42,586 nt of DNA from CAVRZY01 sp963725415 (GCA_963725415.1 CAVRZY010000060.1:1-42586); one strand, 5' to 3'; positions 29,535 through 37,847 are shown, counted from the stretch's first letter. Made by a program: numbers and translations. The notes: a model not told the origin generated them from the sequence alone.

Positions 29535-30470
29535 CTAAGACTCAGAACAAGGCGTGTCGGAGGAAGTGAGCATCGCGTAGGTCAGAGCAGCCCCTATCAG
29601 CAGTCGCAACACTACCAACGCAAACAGGTCCTCTTCACGGTGATTCCAGCGGTATTCGGCTTCCGACAAGTAGCGGCCCAGATGTTTTATCGAGACGTGG
29701 TGGAAATTGCCTAAAATGGCGCGCTTCAGAAGTGCCCAGTAGCCATCGATTGAGCCGGTATGGACGATTCCGCGCACCCACTCTTTCGCGGAGTGGTTCA
29801 CTATCTCATGCTTCATCCCGGGGGGCATCCGCTTGTAGAGCTGGCTCTCATCGGTGCAAACCAGTTCGACATCAGGAGAAATGGCACCCTTCATCTTGCC
29901 CATGATCTGGTAGCGATTGACGTACGGGACGTGCCAGGTCTTCACCTTGCCGGCGCGCTCAATCACGCCAAACACTGGCTCCTTGTCCCAGCGCTCGCGT
30001 TTGCGGCGTTTGTCGTACTTCCCGCCCACGTAGGTTTCGTCGGCTTCCACGATTCCCTTGAACAGATCCGTGGGAAGCTCTTCCATGGCCTTGCGGATGC
30101 GGTGACAGAGGTACCACGCCGTCCGGTAGGAACCGATCCCCAGGTGCCGCTTGACCTGATTCGCAGCGATGCTTTTCTTGGCGTCGATCAGCAGTGCAAC
30201 CGCGATGAACCATGACCGCAAGGGCAGATGCGTGTCGTTGAACAGAGTGCCTACGGTCGGGGTGAACTGATGGCGGCAAGCCTTGCACTGGTAGATGTAG
30301 CGGGCCTTTTGCTCCCCGTTCTTCCTCGGCTTGCTGTGCGTGGTCATGAACGTGACCTGATCGCTGTTGCACTTCAGGCAGCGAACCCCTTCAGGCCAGC
30401 GCATCTTTTCGAGGTAGCGAACGCAAGCCAGTTCGTCGGGGAACTCTCGGATGGCGTCTATGAGGTCCAT
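29535..30470 (-). CDS. IS1595-family transposase
   Basis: 311 residues. N-terminal zinc ribbon: CLKCNSDQV and YQCKACRHQFTPTVGT (PF12760 type). The DDE domain follows: GIVEADETYVGGK (first Asp), LVCTDESQL (second Asp), SIDGYWALLKRAILGNFHHVSIKHLGRYLSEAEYRWN, as in ISXO2-like transposases. I set the start at ATG 30470 (MDLIDAIREFPDE), since CATAAT ends six bases before it and ATG 30485 lies in the promoter. It lies at the right end of the element, reading inward from the end. Confidence 0.92.
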   Translation of the reverse strand: MDLIDAIREFPDELACVRYLEKMRWPEGVRCLKCNSDQVTFMTTHSKPRKNGEQKARYIYQCKACRHQFTPTVGTLFNDTHLPLRSWFIAVALLIDAKKSIAANQVKRHLGIGSYRTAWYLCHRIRKAMEELPTDLFKGIVEADETYVGGKYDKRRKRERWDKEPVFGVIERAGKVKTWHVPYVNRYQIMGKMKGAISPDVELVCTDESQLYKRMPPGMKHEIVNHSAKEWVRGIVHTGSIDGYWALLKRAILGNFHHVSIKHLGRYLSEAEYRWNHREEDLFALVVLRLLIGAALTYAMLTSSDTPCSES

Positions 30471-30476
30471 GATTCG

Positions 30477-30505
30477 ATTATGCACCTGTTCTTCTGCTTT
30501 GTCAA
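30477..30505 (-). promoter_or_regulatory. transposase promoter overlapping the right inverted repeat
   Basis: TTGACA (30500-30505) lies inside the terminal repeat; 17 nt later CATAAT (30477-30482), then six bases to ATG 30470. Transposase binding to the end would block its own promoter. Confidence 0.7.
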
Positions 30506-30518
30506 GTGCATAATCGCT
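30493..30518 (-). repeat. right terminal inverted repeat
   Basis: 26 bp, perfect reverse complement of 26719-26744. Confidence 0.9.
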
Positions 30519-30526
30519 CTTTGTTT
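30519..30526. repeat. target site duplication, right copy
   Basis: CTTTGTTT, identical to 26711-26718. Confidence 0.88.
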
Positions 30527-31141
30527 CGTAATTTTTGCTTTTTCGGGCGGTGGCTGGCCGGTGCGGCGGGCCTGGCTGGACTCCAGTTGGGAGAGCGCCT
30601 TGTAGAAGGCGCGGCGGATCATATTCTCATAGCGGGAGAGCTTGGAGAAGATGTCGGCGCCGGCGGAATCGCGGTAGAAAGACAATCCTAGGAGGCGGGT
30701 AGTCTCTTCGTAGTCTTCGGGCTGGCCTTCTGGAGCTGGGGGCTCGGGCGGGGTGTCCTGGTCTTCCGGTTCGTCCTGCTCTTCGTCGTCGTCATCGTCG
30801 TAGTCTTCCTGGGCTTCCCGTTCGAGCTCGCGGGTCTTGGCGAGGCGACAGGTTAGGAGGCCGGTTTCGATGCGACTGAGGCGGCGGAGGCGCCATTGGG
30901 AGGCGGCCATCTGGTGGATGAGGAAGTCTTCGAGTAAGCCGACGGGCTGGAACTCGGCTTGGAGTGCGGTCAAGATTTCGAGGAAGCCCCGGGGATCCTC
31001 GTCGGGCATGACGGCGTCTCTGGCGAGGAGGCCGTGGGTAAGGGAGTTCTGGCTGACGGTGGTCTTGCCTGCGGGCGTATTGGGTCCGGTGCTGAGGGAG
31101 GCGTTGCGGCGGTTGGCTTCAGTTTGTCGTTGGGAGGCCAT
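30527..31141 (-). pseudogene. acidobacterial conserved hypothetical gene interrupted by the transposon
   Basis: Reads MASQRQTEANRRNASLSTGPNTPAGKTTVSQNSLTHGLLA, a family with NRRNA..STGPxTPxGK that is frequent in Acidobacteria and Planctomycetes. The middle has an acidic run (EDYDDDDDEEQDEPEDQD) and the C-terminal part YENMIRRAFYKALSQLESSQARRTGQPPPEKAKITKQ. The element entered near codon 207. With the element removed the frame continues SQSQNRTLI and stops at TAG 26683-26685, only nine residues more. With the element in place the frame instead runs into the terminal repeat and stops at 30458. The bulk of the protein is intact and may still work; its function is unknown. Confidence 0.8.
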
Positions 31142-31335
31142 GGCAGTGCTACCCCATGGTAGCTGGGGCAGGCGGGGGGGAGAGGGTGGATGATACGGGT
31201 AAGTTGTTGGGAACAGGGAGGAAAGAAAAACTGGGATGGAGTGAATGGCCTCTGCATAAGTGGCTTGTCACCTTTCATGGTCGTCAGTCCAAGAACCGTT
31301 TAATCTTCCAGCCCTTGCGCGCAACGCCGTGGGCT
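31142..31335. other. intergenic stretch
   Basis: Between the interrupted gene and the ParE relic; I see no gene, RNA or clear promoter in it. Confidence 0.5.
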
Positions 31336-31610
31336 TCAGGCGGGCCTCCGGCTTGCCCGCCCGAGCCAATAAAGCGGCTGCTGTTTACCATGGGCGATCG
31401 CCAGAACGAGGACCTGGTTTGGGTGGGCCTCGAAGGCCACGACGTATGGGAAACGATGCATCACCGCTCTGCGTACAGGTTCCGGGGTGGCGCTGACGCC
31501 GGGGCACAGGGGAAACCGAAATCACCGCCGAGGCCCGGGCGCTGCTCTTCGTACCACAAACCTGCCGCCGTGAGTTCAGCGCGGGCTTCAGGGTGAAGGA
31601 CGATCCGCAC
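31336..31610 (-). pseudogene. RelE/ParE-type toxin, frameshifted
   Basis: GTG 31610 gives MRIVLHPEARAELTAAGLWYEEQRPGLG, the typical ParE start (strand, helix, WYEEQRxGLG). The frame then breaks near 31525 and again continues with VRRAVMHRFPYVVAFEAHPNQVLVLAIAHGKQQPLYWLGR, the usual ParE end. The stop (31336-31338) lies at the edge of a palindromic repeat that replaces the last residues. The start overlaps the antitoxin by 23 nt. As written it is inactive; indel error is possible. Confidence 0.75.
31339..31361. repeat. palindromic repeat at the ParE 3' end
   Basis: Arms GGCGGGC (31339-31345) and GCCCGCC (31355-31361), loop 9 nt. It provides the last codons of the toxin frame. Confidence 0.6.
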
Positions 31611-31836
31611 GCCGCTGCTCGATTTCCTTCAGAACCTGCCCTCGTGCGGTGTCCCAGTCTACGGGCTGGACTGCGCCCTGGGCGATTTCGCGTGAGCGAC
31701 GCTCCAACTCGCGCGCCCATGCTGCCGCGACCTGCTCGTCGGACTCTTCGAGGCTCGACAGGACTTCCTCGGCAAGGCGGGCACGTTCCGTGCGAGGAAG
31801 TCGCAGCACCTGAGCGAGGAGCTCTTCTGCCGACAT
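31588..31836 (-). CDS. addiction module antitoxin (TIGR02574-type)
   Basis: 82 residues: MSAEELLAQVLRLPRTERARLAEEVLSSLEESDEQVAAAWARELERR, SREIAQGAVQPVDWDTARGQVLKEIEQ. LPxxERxxLAExLLxSLE is the hallmark of this antitoxin family, always next to ParE-like toxins. ATG 31836 is placed six bases after TACACT with TG one base upstream. The frame is open upstream to 31959 (basic KKKAAKKATPKK segment), which is not part of the family and may be the end of a lost gene. Confidence 0.85.
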   Translation of the reverse strand: MSAEELLAQVLRLPRTERARLAEEVLSSLEESDEQVAAAWARELERRSREIAQGAVQPVDWDTARGQVLKEIEQRRADRPSP

Positions 31837-31842
31837 GACCCA

Positions 31843-31851
31843 AGTGTACCA
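31843..31851 (-). promoter_or_regulatory. extended -10 of the leaderless antitoxin promoter
   Basis: On the minus strand TG, one base, TACACT (31843-31848), six bases before ATG 31836. Confidence 0.55.
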
Positions 31852-32019
31852 CTTCTTCGGCGTCGCCTTCTTCGCCGCTTTCTTCTTTGCAGGGTTCTTG
31901 AAGTTGAACCAATCCAGGTCGAGTTTGGGTGCGGCACGCTTCCTCAGGAGCCGACACATCTGAACGGTCAGGCGGTCGCCGGGCTTGAAATAGTGGTGCT
32001 CGGGGACCTCGCGGGGTTC
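31852..32019 (-). other. open frame remnant upstream of the antitoxin
   Basis: From the palindrome at 32020 the minus frame reads EPREVPEHHYFKPGDRLTVQM, then RKRAAPKLDLDWFNFKN, with a basic Lys/Ala run, without a start or stop of its own. It looks like the C-terminus of a protein cut off by the repeat. I do not recognise the family. Confidence 0.35.
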
Positions 32020-32040
32020 GGACAGGCCGGAGGCCTGTCC
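32020..32040. repeat. palindromic repeat A, copy 2
   Basis: Same 21-bp palindrome as 26618-26638, with the same TACT flank. The TAG stop of the M20 gene (32040-32042) is formed by the repeat edge. Confidence 0.8.
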
Positions 32041-33270
32041 TACTGGTGGATGAAGCGGGCGAGGATGGTGGCGGCGGTGGCGAGGTCGGCGAGGCGGATG
32101 TGCTCTTCGTTGGAGTGGGCGAAGCGCAGGCTGCCGGGGCCGAAGACCACGGTGGGGACCTGGAGCTGGTTGTTGTAGAACCAGGAATCGCAGGAGGCGG
32201 TCATGGCGCTGACTTCGCCGGGGGCGCCGGCTTCGCGGCAGCAGGCTTGGAGGGCGGTGACCAGAGAATGGCCGGGGTCGAGTACGTGGGCGTCATGGCG
32301 GTACATGAACTGGAGAGCGAAATGCTCGCGGAGCCATTGGTCTCCGGCGTCGAGGATGGCTTGGCGCATTTCGTCCATGACCTGGTAGCGGGTTTTGTTT
32401 GGCAGGAGGCCTAGGACGCCTTCGACGACGGCGCGGGCGGGCGCGGTGGCGGGCCAATCGCCGGCGTCGAGCTTGCCGAAGGTGATGGGCATAGGGTCGG
32501 GGAACTGGTCGAACAGGGGGATGCCGCGCGAGGAGGCCAGGAGTCGGGCGTGATACTGCTCGAGGATCTCGATGACGCGGATGGCCATTTTCAGGGCGCT
32601 GACGGTGTCGCCAGCGCGACCGCTATGGCCGGGCTTGCCGGTGCAGATGCCGCGGAACCAGACCGCGCCACGGACGGAGGAGAGGATGCGGAGGTCGGTG
32701 GGTTCCATCACGATGCAAGCGCCGGCTTGCTCGCCACGGCGGACCATAGCCAGGGTGCCGTTGCCGCCGACTTCCTCTTCGACGACGAGATGAACGAGAA
32801 CGTCGCCCTTGGGCGAGAGGCCGAGGTGTTTGAGCGCCAGCAGCGCAGTGAAGAGCGTGGCGGCCTGACCTTTGGCATCGCAAGCGCCGCGACCACGGAT
32901 GAGGCCGGCTTCGAGTTGGGGGTCGAAAGGGCGGTCCTGGCCCTGGGAGGGCGGGACCACGTCGAGGTGGGTGTTGAAAAGCAGAGAAGGGCAGGCGGAA
33001 CCGCCTGCCCCACGTACCCGCACTCGAAGGTTGAAGCGGCCTTCGTAGTCGAGGCCGGGGATGGGGTCGGCGTAGTCCGGGTCCTGGCGCAGGGAGTTGG
33101 ACAGCGGGATGCGTTCGACCTGGCCGAGTTCGGCGAAGCGGTGAGCGGCGTAGTCGATGGCCTCCATCTCCTGGCCGGGCAGGGAAGGGAAGCGGATCAG
33201 GTCGCAGAGGAAGCGTTCGGTTTCGCTGCGCAGGGATTCGACCGCGTCGCGGAGGTCTGGAATGCGTCAT
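32040..33270 (-). CDS. M20-family metallopeptidase (ArgE/DapE-type deacylase), N-terminal frameshift
   Basis: A zinc hydrolase removing acyl groups from amino acids or cleaving dipeptides. Metal and catalytic motifs: LLFNTHLDVVPP (His, Asp), GRGACDAKGQ (Asp), VVEEEVGGNG (Glu-Glu), MEPTDLRI (Asp) and the lid domain (GKPGHSGRAGDTVSALKM); HSNEEHI holds the last His. The uninterrupted frame starts at 33167, but ATG 33270 overlaps the aminotransferase TGA (ATGA), and IPDLRDAVESLRSETERFLCDLIRFPSLPGQE in the next frame continues it; one extra base near 33263 explains the break. A palindromic repeat encodes GAGGSACP inside the protein. Confidence 0.87.
32989..33010. repeat. palindromic repeat B inside the M20 coding region
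   Basis: GGGCAGGCGG (32989-32998), loop AA, then CCGCCTGCCC (33001-33010), perfect 10-bp arms. It lies in frame and yields the peptide GAGGSACP between two conserved strands. Confidence 0.8.
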
Positions 33271-34584
33271 AGCGGAGACAGGGCCTTTTCGAAGATATCG
33301 AGGCTTTCGTGAGCCTCGGCTTCGGTGATGACCAGGGGCGGGGCCACGCGGATGACGTTGCCGAAGATGCCGACGGAGCCGATCAGCAGACCGTTCTGGG
33401 CGGCGAGGTCGATGAGTTTGCGGGTGAGGTCGGGCGCGGGCTCTTTGGTCTTCTTGTCCTTGACCAACTCGACGCCCATGACCAGGCCCATGCCGCGTAC
33501 GTCGCCGATATAGGGGCAGCGGTCCTTCGATCTCGAGCAGGCGGGCTTTCATGAGAGCGCCGATGCGGAGGGCGTTCTCTTCGAGTTTCTCGCGGCGCAT
33601 GATGTCGATGACGGCGCAGACCGCGGCGCAGGCCACGGGATTGCCGCCCATGGTGCTGCTCATCTCGCCGGGGCCGAGCACGCCGATGACCTCGCCACGG
33701 GCGGCGATGGCCGAGGCGGGCACGCCGCTGCCGATGCCTTTGCCGATGCACACCAGGTCGGGGGTGAGGTTCTCCCACTCGAGGGCGAAGAACTTGCCGG
33801 TGCGGCCGAAGGAGGACTGGACTTCATCGAGGGTGAACAGCAGGCCGCGGGAACGGAGCCACTGCTCGAGACGCGGGAACCAACCCGCGGGCGGGAAGAT
33901 GAAGCCGGCGGCGCCCAGGTAGGCCTCGACGATCACGCCGGCCAGGCTGCCGGTGGAGTTGGCGCGCACGGCGTCGTCGAGATAGTCAATGCACAGCAGG
34001 TCGCAGGTTTCGGGTTGGGCGCGGAAGGGGCAGCGGTAACAGTAGGGGAAGGGAACGCGGATCGCGCCGGGGAGGGTGGGGCCGTAGCCTTTCTTGGGGC
34101 CGGCCAGGCCGCCCGCGCTCAGCGCGGCGTAGGTGCGGCCGTGGAATCCGCCGTAGAAGCTGACGATCTCGAAACGGCCGCTGTTGCGCTTCATGATGCG
34201 GATGGCGCCCTCGACGGTCTCGCTGCCGGTCGAGAGGAAGAAGCATTTGTCGAGATGCGGCGGCAGGACGGAGATGAGCTTTTCGGCGGCCTCGACGCGC
34301 GGCTCGTTCAGGCATTCGTAGTTGTTGAGGAGCTTGGCGGAGGCGGCCTGGACGGCTTTGACCAGATCGGGGTGGCAATGGCCGACGTTGGTGACGAGCA
34401 CGCCGGAGGTCCAGTCGATGAAGGTGTTGCCGTCCACGTCGGTGACCAGGACGCCCGAGGCGCGGTCCCAGACGACGGGGGCCTGATAGCCGGTGCATTG
34501 GGCCTCGACGCGGGCCCAGCGGGTGAACAGGGCCTTGGAGCGCGGGCCGGGCAGGGGAGTCTGGACGGAGGCGATCTTGGTCAT
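33267..34584 (-). CDS. class III PLP-dependent aminotransferase (one frameshift)
   Basis: Transfers an amino group, often from an omega-amine or 4-aminobutyrate, to a keto acid. Sequence: MTKIASVQTPLPGPRSKALF, VDGNTFIDWTSGVLVTNVGHCHP, FLSTGSETVEGAIR, SFYGGFHGRTYAALS, TLDEVQSSFGRTGKFFALEWENLTPDLVCIGKGIGSGVP (PLP Lys in the last block), STMGGNPVACAA. A frameshift near 33525 (one extra G) moves to RCPYIGDVRGMGLVMGVELV and the C-terminus. Start overlaps the dehydrogenase stop (ATGA), and its own stop overlaps the M20 start. An unusual CYRCPF insertion with extra Cys lies near residue 200. Confidence 0.9.
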
Positions 34585-35557
34585 GGCTGAGCTACGTAGC
34601 GCGGGGGGAGGCCGGCGAGGAAGCGGTCGATTTCGAGGATGATGAGTTCGCGAATGCGCCAGCCGCCTTCCTCGGAATACCAAGCCAGATGGGGGGTCAG
34701 GATGACGTTGGGCAGGCCGAAGAGCGGGTAGCCGGGTGGAGGCGGCTCGGTGCCGTAGACATCGATGGCGGCGCCAGCGATGAGGCCGTTTCGGAGGGCC
34801 TCAGCCAGGGCCTCATCGTCCACCATGGGACCGCGCGAGGTGTTGACCAGGTAGGCGGTGGGCTTCATCATGGCCAGGGTTTGGGCGTTACAATGTGCCG
34901 GGTTTCGTGGGTGAGCGGGGTGTGGATGGTGACGAAGTCGGAGCCGCGGAAGACCGTCTCCTTGTCTACGACTTCGATCCCCAGCTCGCGCTTGCGCTCT
35001 TCGGTCAGATAGGGATCGCAGATCAGGAACTTGAAGCCGAAGGACTGTAGCTTTTGGTAGACGCGGCTCCCAATGCGGCCGCAGCCGATGATGCCCACGG
35101 TCCGGCCGGCGATGCGAAATATGGGGATCACGTCGGTGAAGTCCCAACGGCCGCGGGCGGAGGAATCCTCCAGCACCTTGCGGCTGCTGATCAGCTTGCG
35201 GCCGCAGGCCAGCATGAGGGCGATGGCCTGCTCGGCGACCTCCTCGACGCAGTAGTCGGGAATGTAGCAGAGGGGGATGCCGGCTTTGTCGAGCGCGGCG
35301 AGGTCAACGTTGTCGTATCCCACGCCGTGGCGGATAACCAGCCTGCACTTCTCCCAGCCGGCGATGAGATCGGGCGTGACCGGCAGCATGTTGACGATGA
35401 CGATATCGGCGTCCCAGGTGGCGGCGATGACCTGCTCGAGGGGCGCGAACTTGAGCTGGTGATAGAGGAAGTGGAGGCCGCGTTTGGCCAGCTCGGCGGC
35501 CTCCCAGTTCAGGTCCGGTTCGATGTAGTCGGTGACGACAATCTTGAGGTTCTTCAC
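34581..35557 (-). CDS. D-2-hydroxyacid dehydrogenase (one frameshift)
   Basis: An NAD-dependent enzyme interconverting 2-keto and D-2-hydroxy acids. GTG 35557 (MKNLKIVVTDYIEPDLNWEAAEL) overlaps the previous stop. The NAD motif TVGIIGCGRIGSRVYQKL is near 150. After a frameshift near 34885 the frame reads TLAMMKPTAYLVNTSRGPMVDDEAL, IDVYGTEPP and NVILTPHLAWYSEE, holding the catalytic Arg, Glu and His. The fold and length match the D-isomer dehydrogenase family (C-terminal binding protein-like). Substrate unknown; it lies between an oxidoreductase and an aminotransferase in the same operon. Confidence 0.9.
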
Positions 35558-36631
35558 GGCTCCTCTGTGGGGGCGGGCAGGCGCACCGCCTGGCCGCGCT
35601 GGGCGGATTGATAGATGGCTTCGACGACCTCCAGGGCGCGCAGGCCGTCTTCGCCGGTGATGGCGGGGGCGGTCTTGGTGCGAATGGAGTGGGCCAGGTC
35701 CCTGAGGAAATGGACGCCCAGAATGCCGGTGTATCCGGGATGCGGCTGCAACTCGAAATCCATGTGACGACGCGGGGCGGAGGCGAACTCGCCAGCGTCG
35801 CTGCAGACGAACAGGGTTTCTTTGAGGCCCTCGAAGGAGGGACTCCAGGATGAGCGCTCCGCCGGTGCCGCGCAGGGCCAGGAACAGGTCGCGGCCGAAG
35901 GGGTAAGAATCGGGGACGGTGTAGCTGATGTCCAGGGCCACCACCGCACCTTTGGAGAAGGTCAGCAGGGCGAAAGAGTTGTCTTCGATGTCGTATTCCT
36001 GGTTGATCTTGACGTTCTTACCGAAGACCTCGACGACCTCGTCATTGAGGAGCCAGCGGTAGAGGTCGATCCAGTGGACGCCCAGGTTGTACATGGGGCC
36101 GCCACCGCTGAGGGCGCGGGAGAGCATCCAGCGGGCGTGGCCGTCGATGTAGCGGTGCAGGCGGCCGGCGGCGCAGCGGCCCTCGCATCCCACGACGCGC
36201 CCGAGCACGCCGTCCTCCACGAACTTCTTCATCTGGCGGGCGACCGGGTGATAACGCCAGACGTACGGAGTGGAGAGCACGACGCCGGCTTTGTGGGCGG
36301 CGGCGATGGTGCGCCGGAGACCTTCGGAACTGGCGGCCATGGGTTTCTCGATCAGGAGGTTGATACCGTGCTGGGCGCAAGCGATGGCGGCTTCAGGGCA
36401 CTGGGCGTGCGGCAGGAAGAGCACGGCCAAGTCCAGCCGTTCGGCCTCGATCATGACCTGCCAGTCGGTGAAGGGGTGGAGGTGAAAATCCCTGGCGAAG
36501 GCCTCCAGCACTGCCTCGTTGGCGTCCGCCGCGGCCACCACTTTCATGCCTTCGACGGCCTGAAGGATGGGCATGTAGCTGCGGGGGTGCAGATGGCAGA
36601 GGCCCAGGATGCCTACCGATAGCGTGTGCAT
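35554..36631 (-). CDS. Gfo/Idh/MocA family oxidoreductase (one frameshift)
   Basis: First gene of the overlapping operon. ATG 36631 (MHTLSVGILGLCHLHPRSY) begins the Rossmann fold; a TTG 36649 start, seven bases after TACACT, is also possible. Motifs: VLFLPHAQCPEAAIACAQHGINLLIEKPMAAS (EKP), STPYVWRYHPVARQM, GGGPMYNLGVHWIDLYRWLL (catalytic His region). Near 35845 the frame shifts; SFEGLKETLFVCSDAGEF and HPGYTGILGVHFLRDLAHSIRT follow, ending PAPTEEP. The TGA overlaps the next gene's GTG. Probably acts on a sugar-derived or amino-sugar substrate. Confidence 0.87.
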
Positions 36632-36925
36632 AGGGATGTGGTGCTCCAAACCTGTGAGTGTACATCAGGCAGGCGGGCGAGGGCGCAGGCGCGGGGATAG
36701 GCAGTTGTCCGGAGCCGCGGTTTCATGGCCGCGTTCAAGGTGGCGAGAGCGCTCTGGCCGCGGCGGGCGAGCATTCGGCTATCAAGTGAAGGGTTGCAGG
36801 TTCGAGTCGGACCTGGGGAGCCAAGAATTCCCTGCTGCCGGCCCCGTCGTTTCAGCGAGTTACTTACCCCGTCACGACAGGCCCAGATCGGACTCGAACA
36901 TAGCCCGCTGGCGAATGATCCCTCG
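36632..36925. other. gene-free stretch with tRNA remnants
   Basis: Holds the tRNA-Asn 3' fragment (36769-36823) and a possible inverted T-arm copy near 36879-36901. No protein gene is supported. Confidence 0.5.
36769..36823 (+). pseudogene. tRNA-Asn 3' fragment
   Basis: GAGCATTCGGCT followed by AAGGGTTGCAGG, the T-loop TTCGAGT and TGGGGAGCCA is nearly the second half of a bacterial tRNA-Asn, including encoded CCA. The 5' acceptor strand expected (TCCCCAG) is absent, the anticodon region reads CTATCAA and the T-stem no longer pairs well. This looks like a remnant left by integration or recombination. Confidence 0.5.
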
Positions 36926-37276
36926 TCACAGCGGAATCCACACCAGCCGATTGTGCCACTCCTCGGCTTGGCTGGCGGCCCAGATTAGCAGCAGTTCTTC
37001 GACGGCGGCGCCGACCAGGATGTCCTTGGGGACCACAATCACGCCCGTGCTTGTTCGTCCGGCGATGAATTGCGCAAAATGGCTCGGCATGGTCCGCCGA
37101 TCATGAGTCACCAGAATCCGGCCTGAGTCGGCGGCCATTCGCAACACATCCGGATCAGCAAGTCCTCGCAGACCCGCCTCCTCCGCGGTTTGAAAGTCGA
37201 TCTCCGGGTGCTTGCGCTTCAACCCGCGAATGATGCGGGCATCCAGGTCAGCGTCAGCCTGGAATCTGACTCTCAT
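36926..37276 (-). CDS. DUF5615 PIN-like toxin
   Basis: 116 residues from ATG 37276: MRVRFQADADLDARIIRGLKR, ADPDVLRMAADSGRILVTHDRRTMPSHF, GVIVVPKDILVGAAVEELLLIWAA. The Asp after RFQADA and the THDRRTM motif are the acidic sites of this PIN-like family. The gene overlaps the end of the DUF433 gene by 23 nt. Known DUF433-DUF5615 pairs behave as TA modules. Confidence 0.82.
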   Translation of the reverse strand: MRVRFQADADLDARIIRGLKRKHPEIDFQTAEEAGLRGLADPDVLRMAADSGRILVTHDRRTMPSHFAQFIAGRTSTGVIVVPKDILVGAAVEELLLIWAASQAEEWHNRLVWIPL

Positions 37277-37568
37277 GGCGGGCACGCAGTAGACGGGTGA
37301 TCAAGTCGGCATTCCGGCGGTGCGACTCGGCTTGCATCTCACGCGAGAGACGTTCCCCTTCGCGGAGGTACTCGTCCACCATCGGCTCATTGGCGAGATA
37401 GAAGGCGATGGCGCCGTAGACCTGCTCGAGGGTCAGGGTGGGGAAGCTTTCGGCAATGCTTTCTGGGGAAAGGCCTTCTTGGAAGCAGTAGACGATTGAA
37501 TCCAGCGAGACACGACTGCCGGCTACCCGGTACGCCCCCTCCACGTGTTCCACGTAATCCTTTGCCAT
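37254..37568 (-). CDS. DUF433 antitoxin
   Basis: 104 residues from ATG 37568: VEHVEGAYRVAGSRVSLDSIVYCFQEGLSPESIAESFPTLTLEQVYGAIAFYLAN is the DUF433 helix-turn-helix with its hallmark RVSLDSIV and YGAIAFYL parts. The C-terminal tail (VDEYLREGERLSREMQAESHR) would neutralise the toxin, whose start it overlaps. Probably represses its own promoter. Confidence 0.83.
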   Translation of the reverse strand: MAKDYVEHVEGAYRVAGSRVSLDSIVYCFQEGLSPESIAESFPTLTLEQVYGAIAFYLANEPMVDEYLREGERLSREMQAESHRRNADLITRLLRARHESQIPG

Positions 37569-37679
37569 GCCGTTTCCACCCTGTATGATCCCACAAGACG
37601 TGGGTGCATGGCAGCAGAGCCTCGGTGGCCGGAACTCAACCAACCGCTCCAAGCTCTTGCATCCGCTGGAGTAGCAGCC
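37569..37679. other. short intergenic stretch
   Basis: Nothing supported seen. Confidence 0.4.
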
Positions 37680-37847
37680 TCATCCAACTCGAACATCTTC
37701 CACATGGCGCGCGTATACAGTTGACAAGTACTCGCCGGACACCGCCTTGACCGCGTGGGCGGGGTGCGGCAGCGCCCACTTGCTGATGGGAATCTCCGCC
37801 AACACCGCTTCGGCGTGAATCGCGGTCGGCCGCGGCAGTTTAGGCAT
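37680..37847 (-). pseudogene. truncated HicA-like toxin
   Basis: Begins MPKLPRPTA, as HicA toxins do (MPKLPRVTAREV), directly after hicB, but from residue 10 it reads IHAEAVLAEIPISKWALPHP and lacks the GSH active-site strand. It appears replaced by unrelated sequence through a deletion. A functional toxin is unlikely. Confidence 0.45.

Larger units (their letters stand above)
26719..30518. mobile_element. IS1595-family transposon with cargo (3800 bp)
   Basis: Bounded by 26-bp perfect inverted repeats beginning AGCGATTATGCACTTGAC, and flanked by 8-bp direct repeats CTTTGTTT. At its right end is an IS1595-type transposase. Inside are, left to right: a 44-residue gene (-), a 112-residue gene (+), a 55-residue gene (-), a tRNA (-), a 281-residue winged-helix-like gene (-), a RelE-type TA pair (+) and the transposase (-). 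Removing the element and one duplication copy restores a continuous reading frame at the target. Most IS1595 members are under 2 kb with only a transposase; cargo-bearing members are known. Confidence 0.88.

Noticed and set aside
36879..36901. A second full tRNA on the minus strand
   Set aside because: Only a T-arm-like run is present; no acceptor or anticodon arms can be formed.
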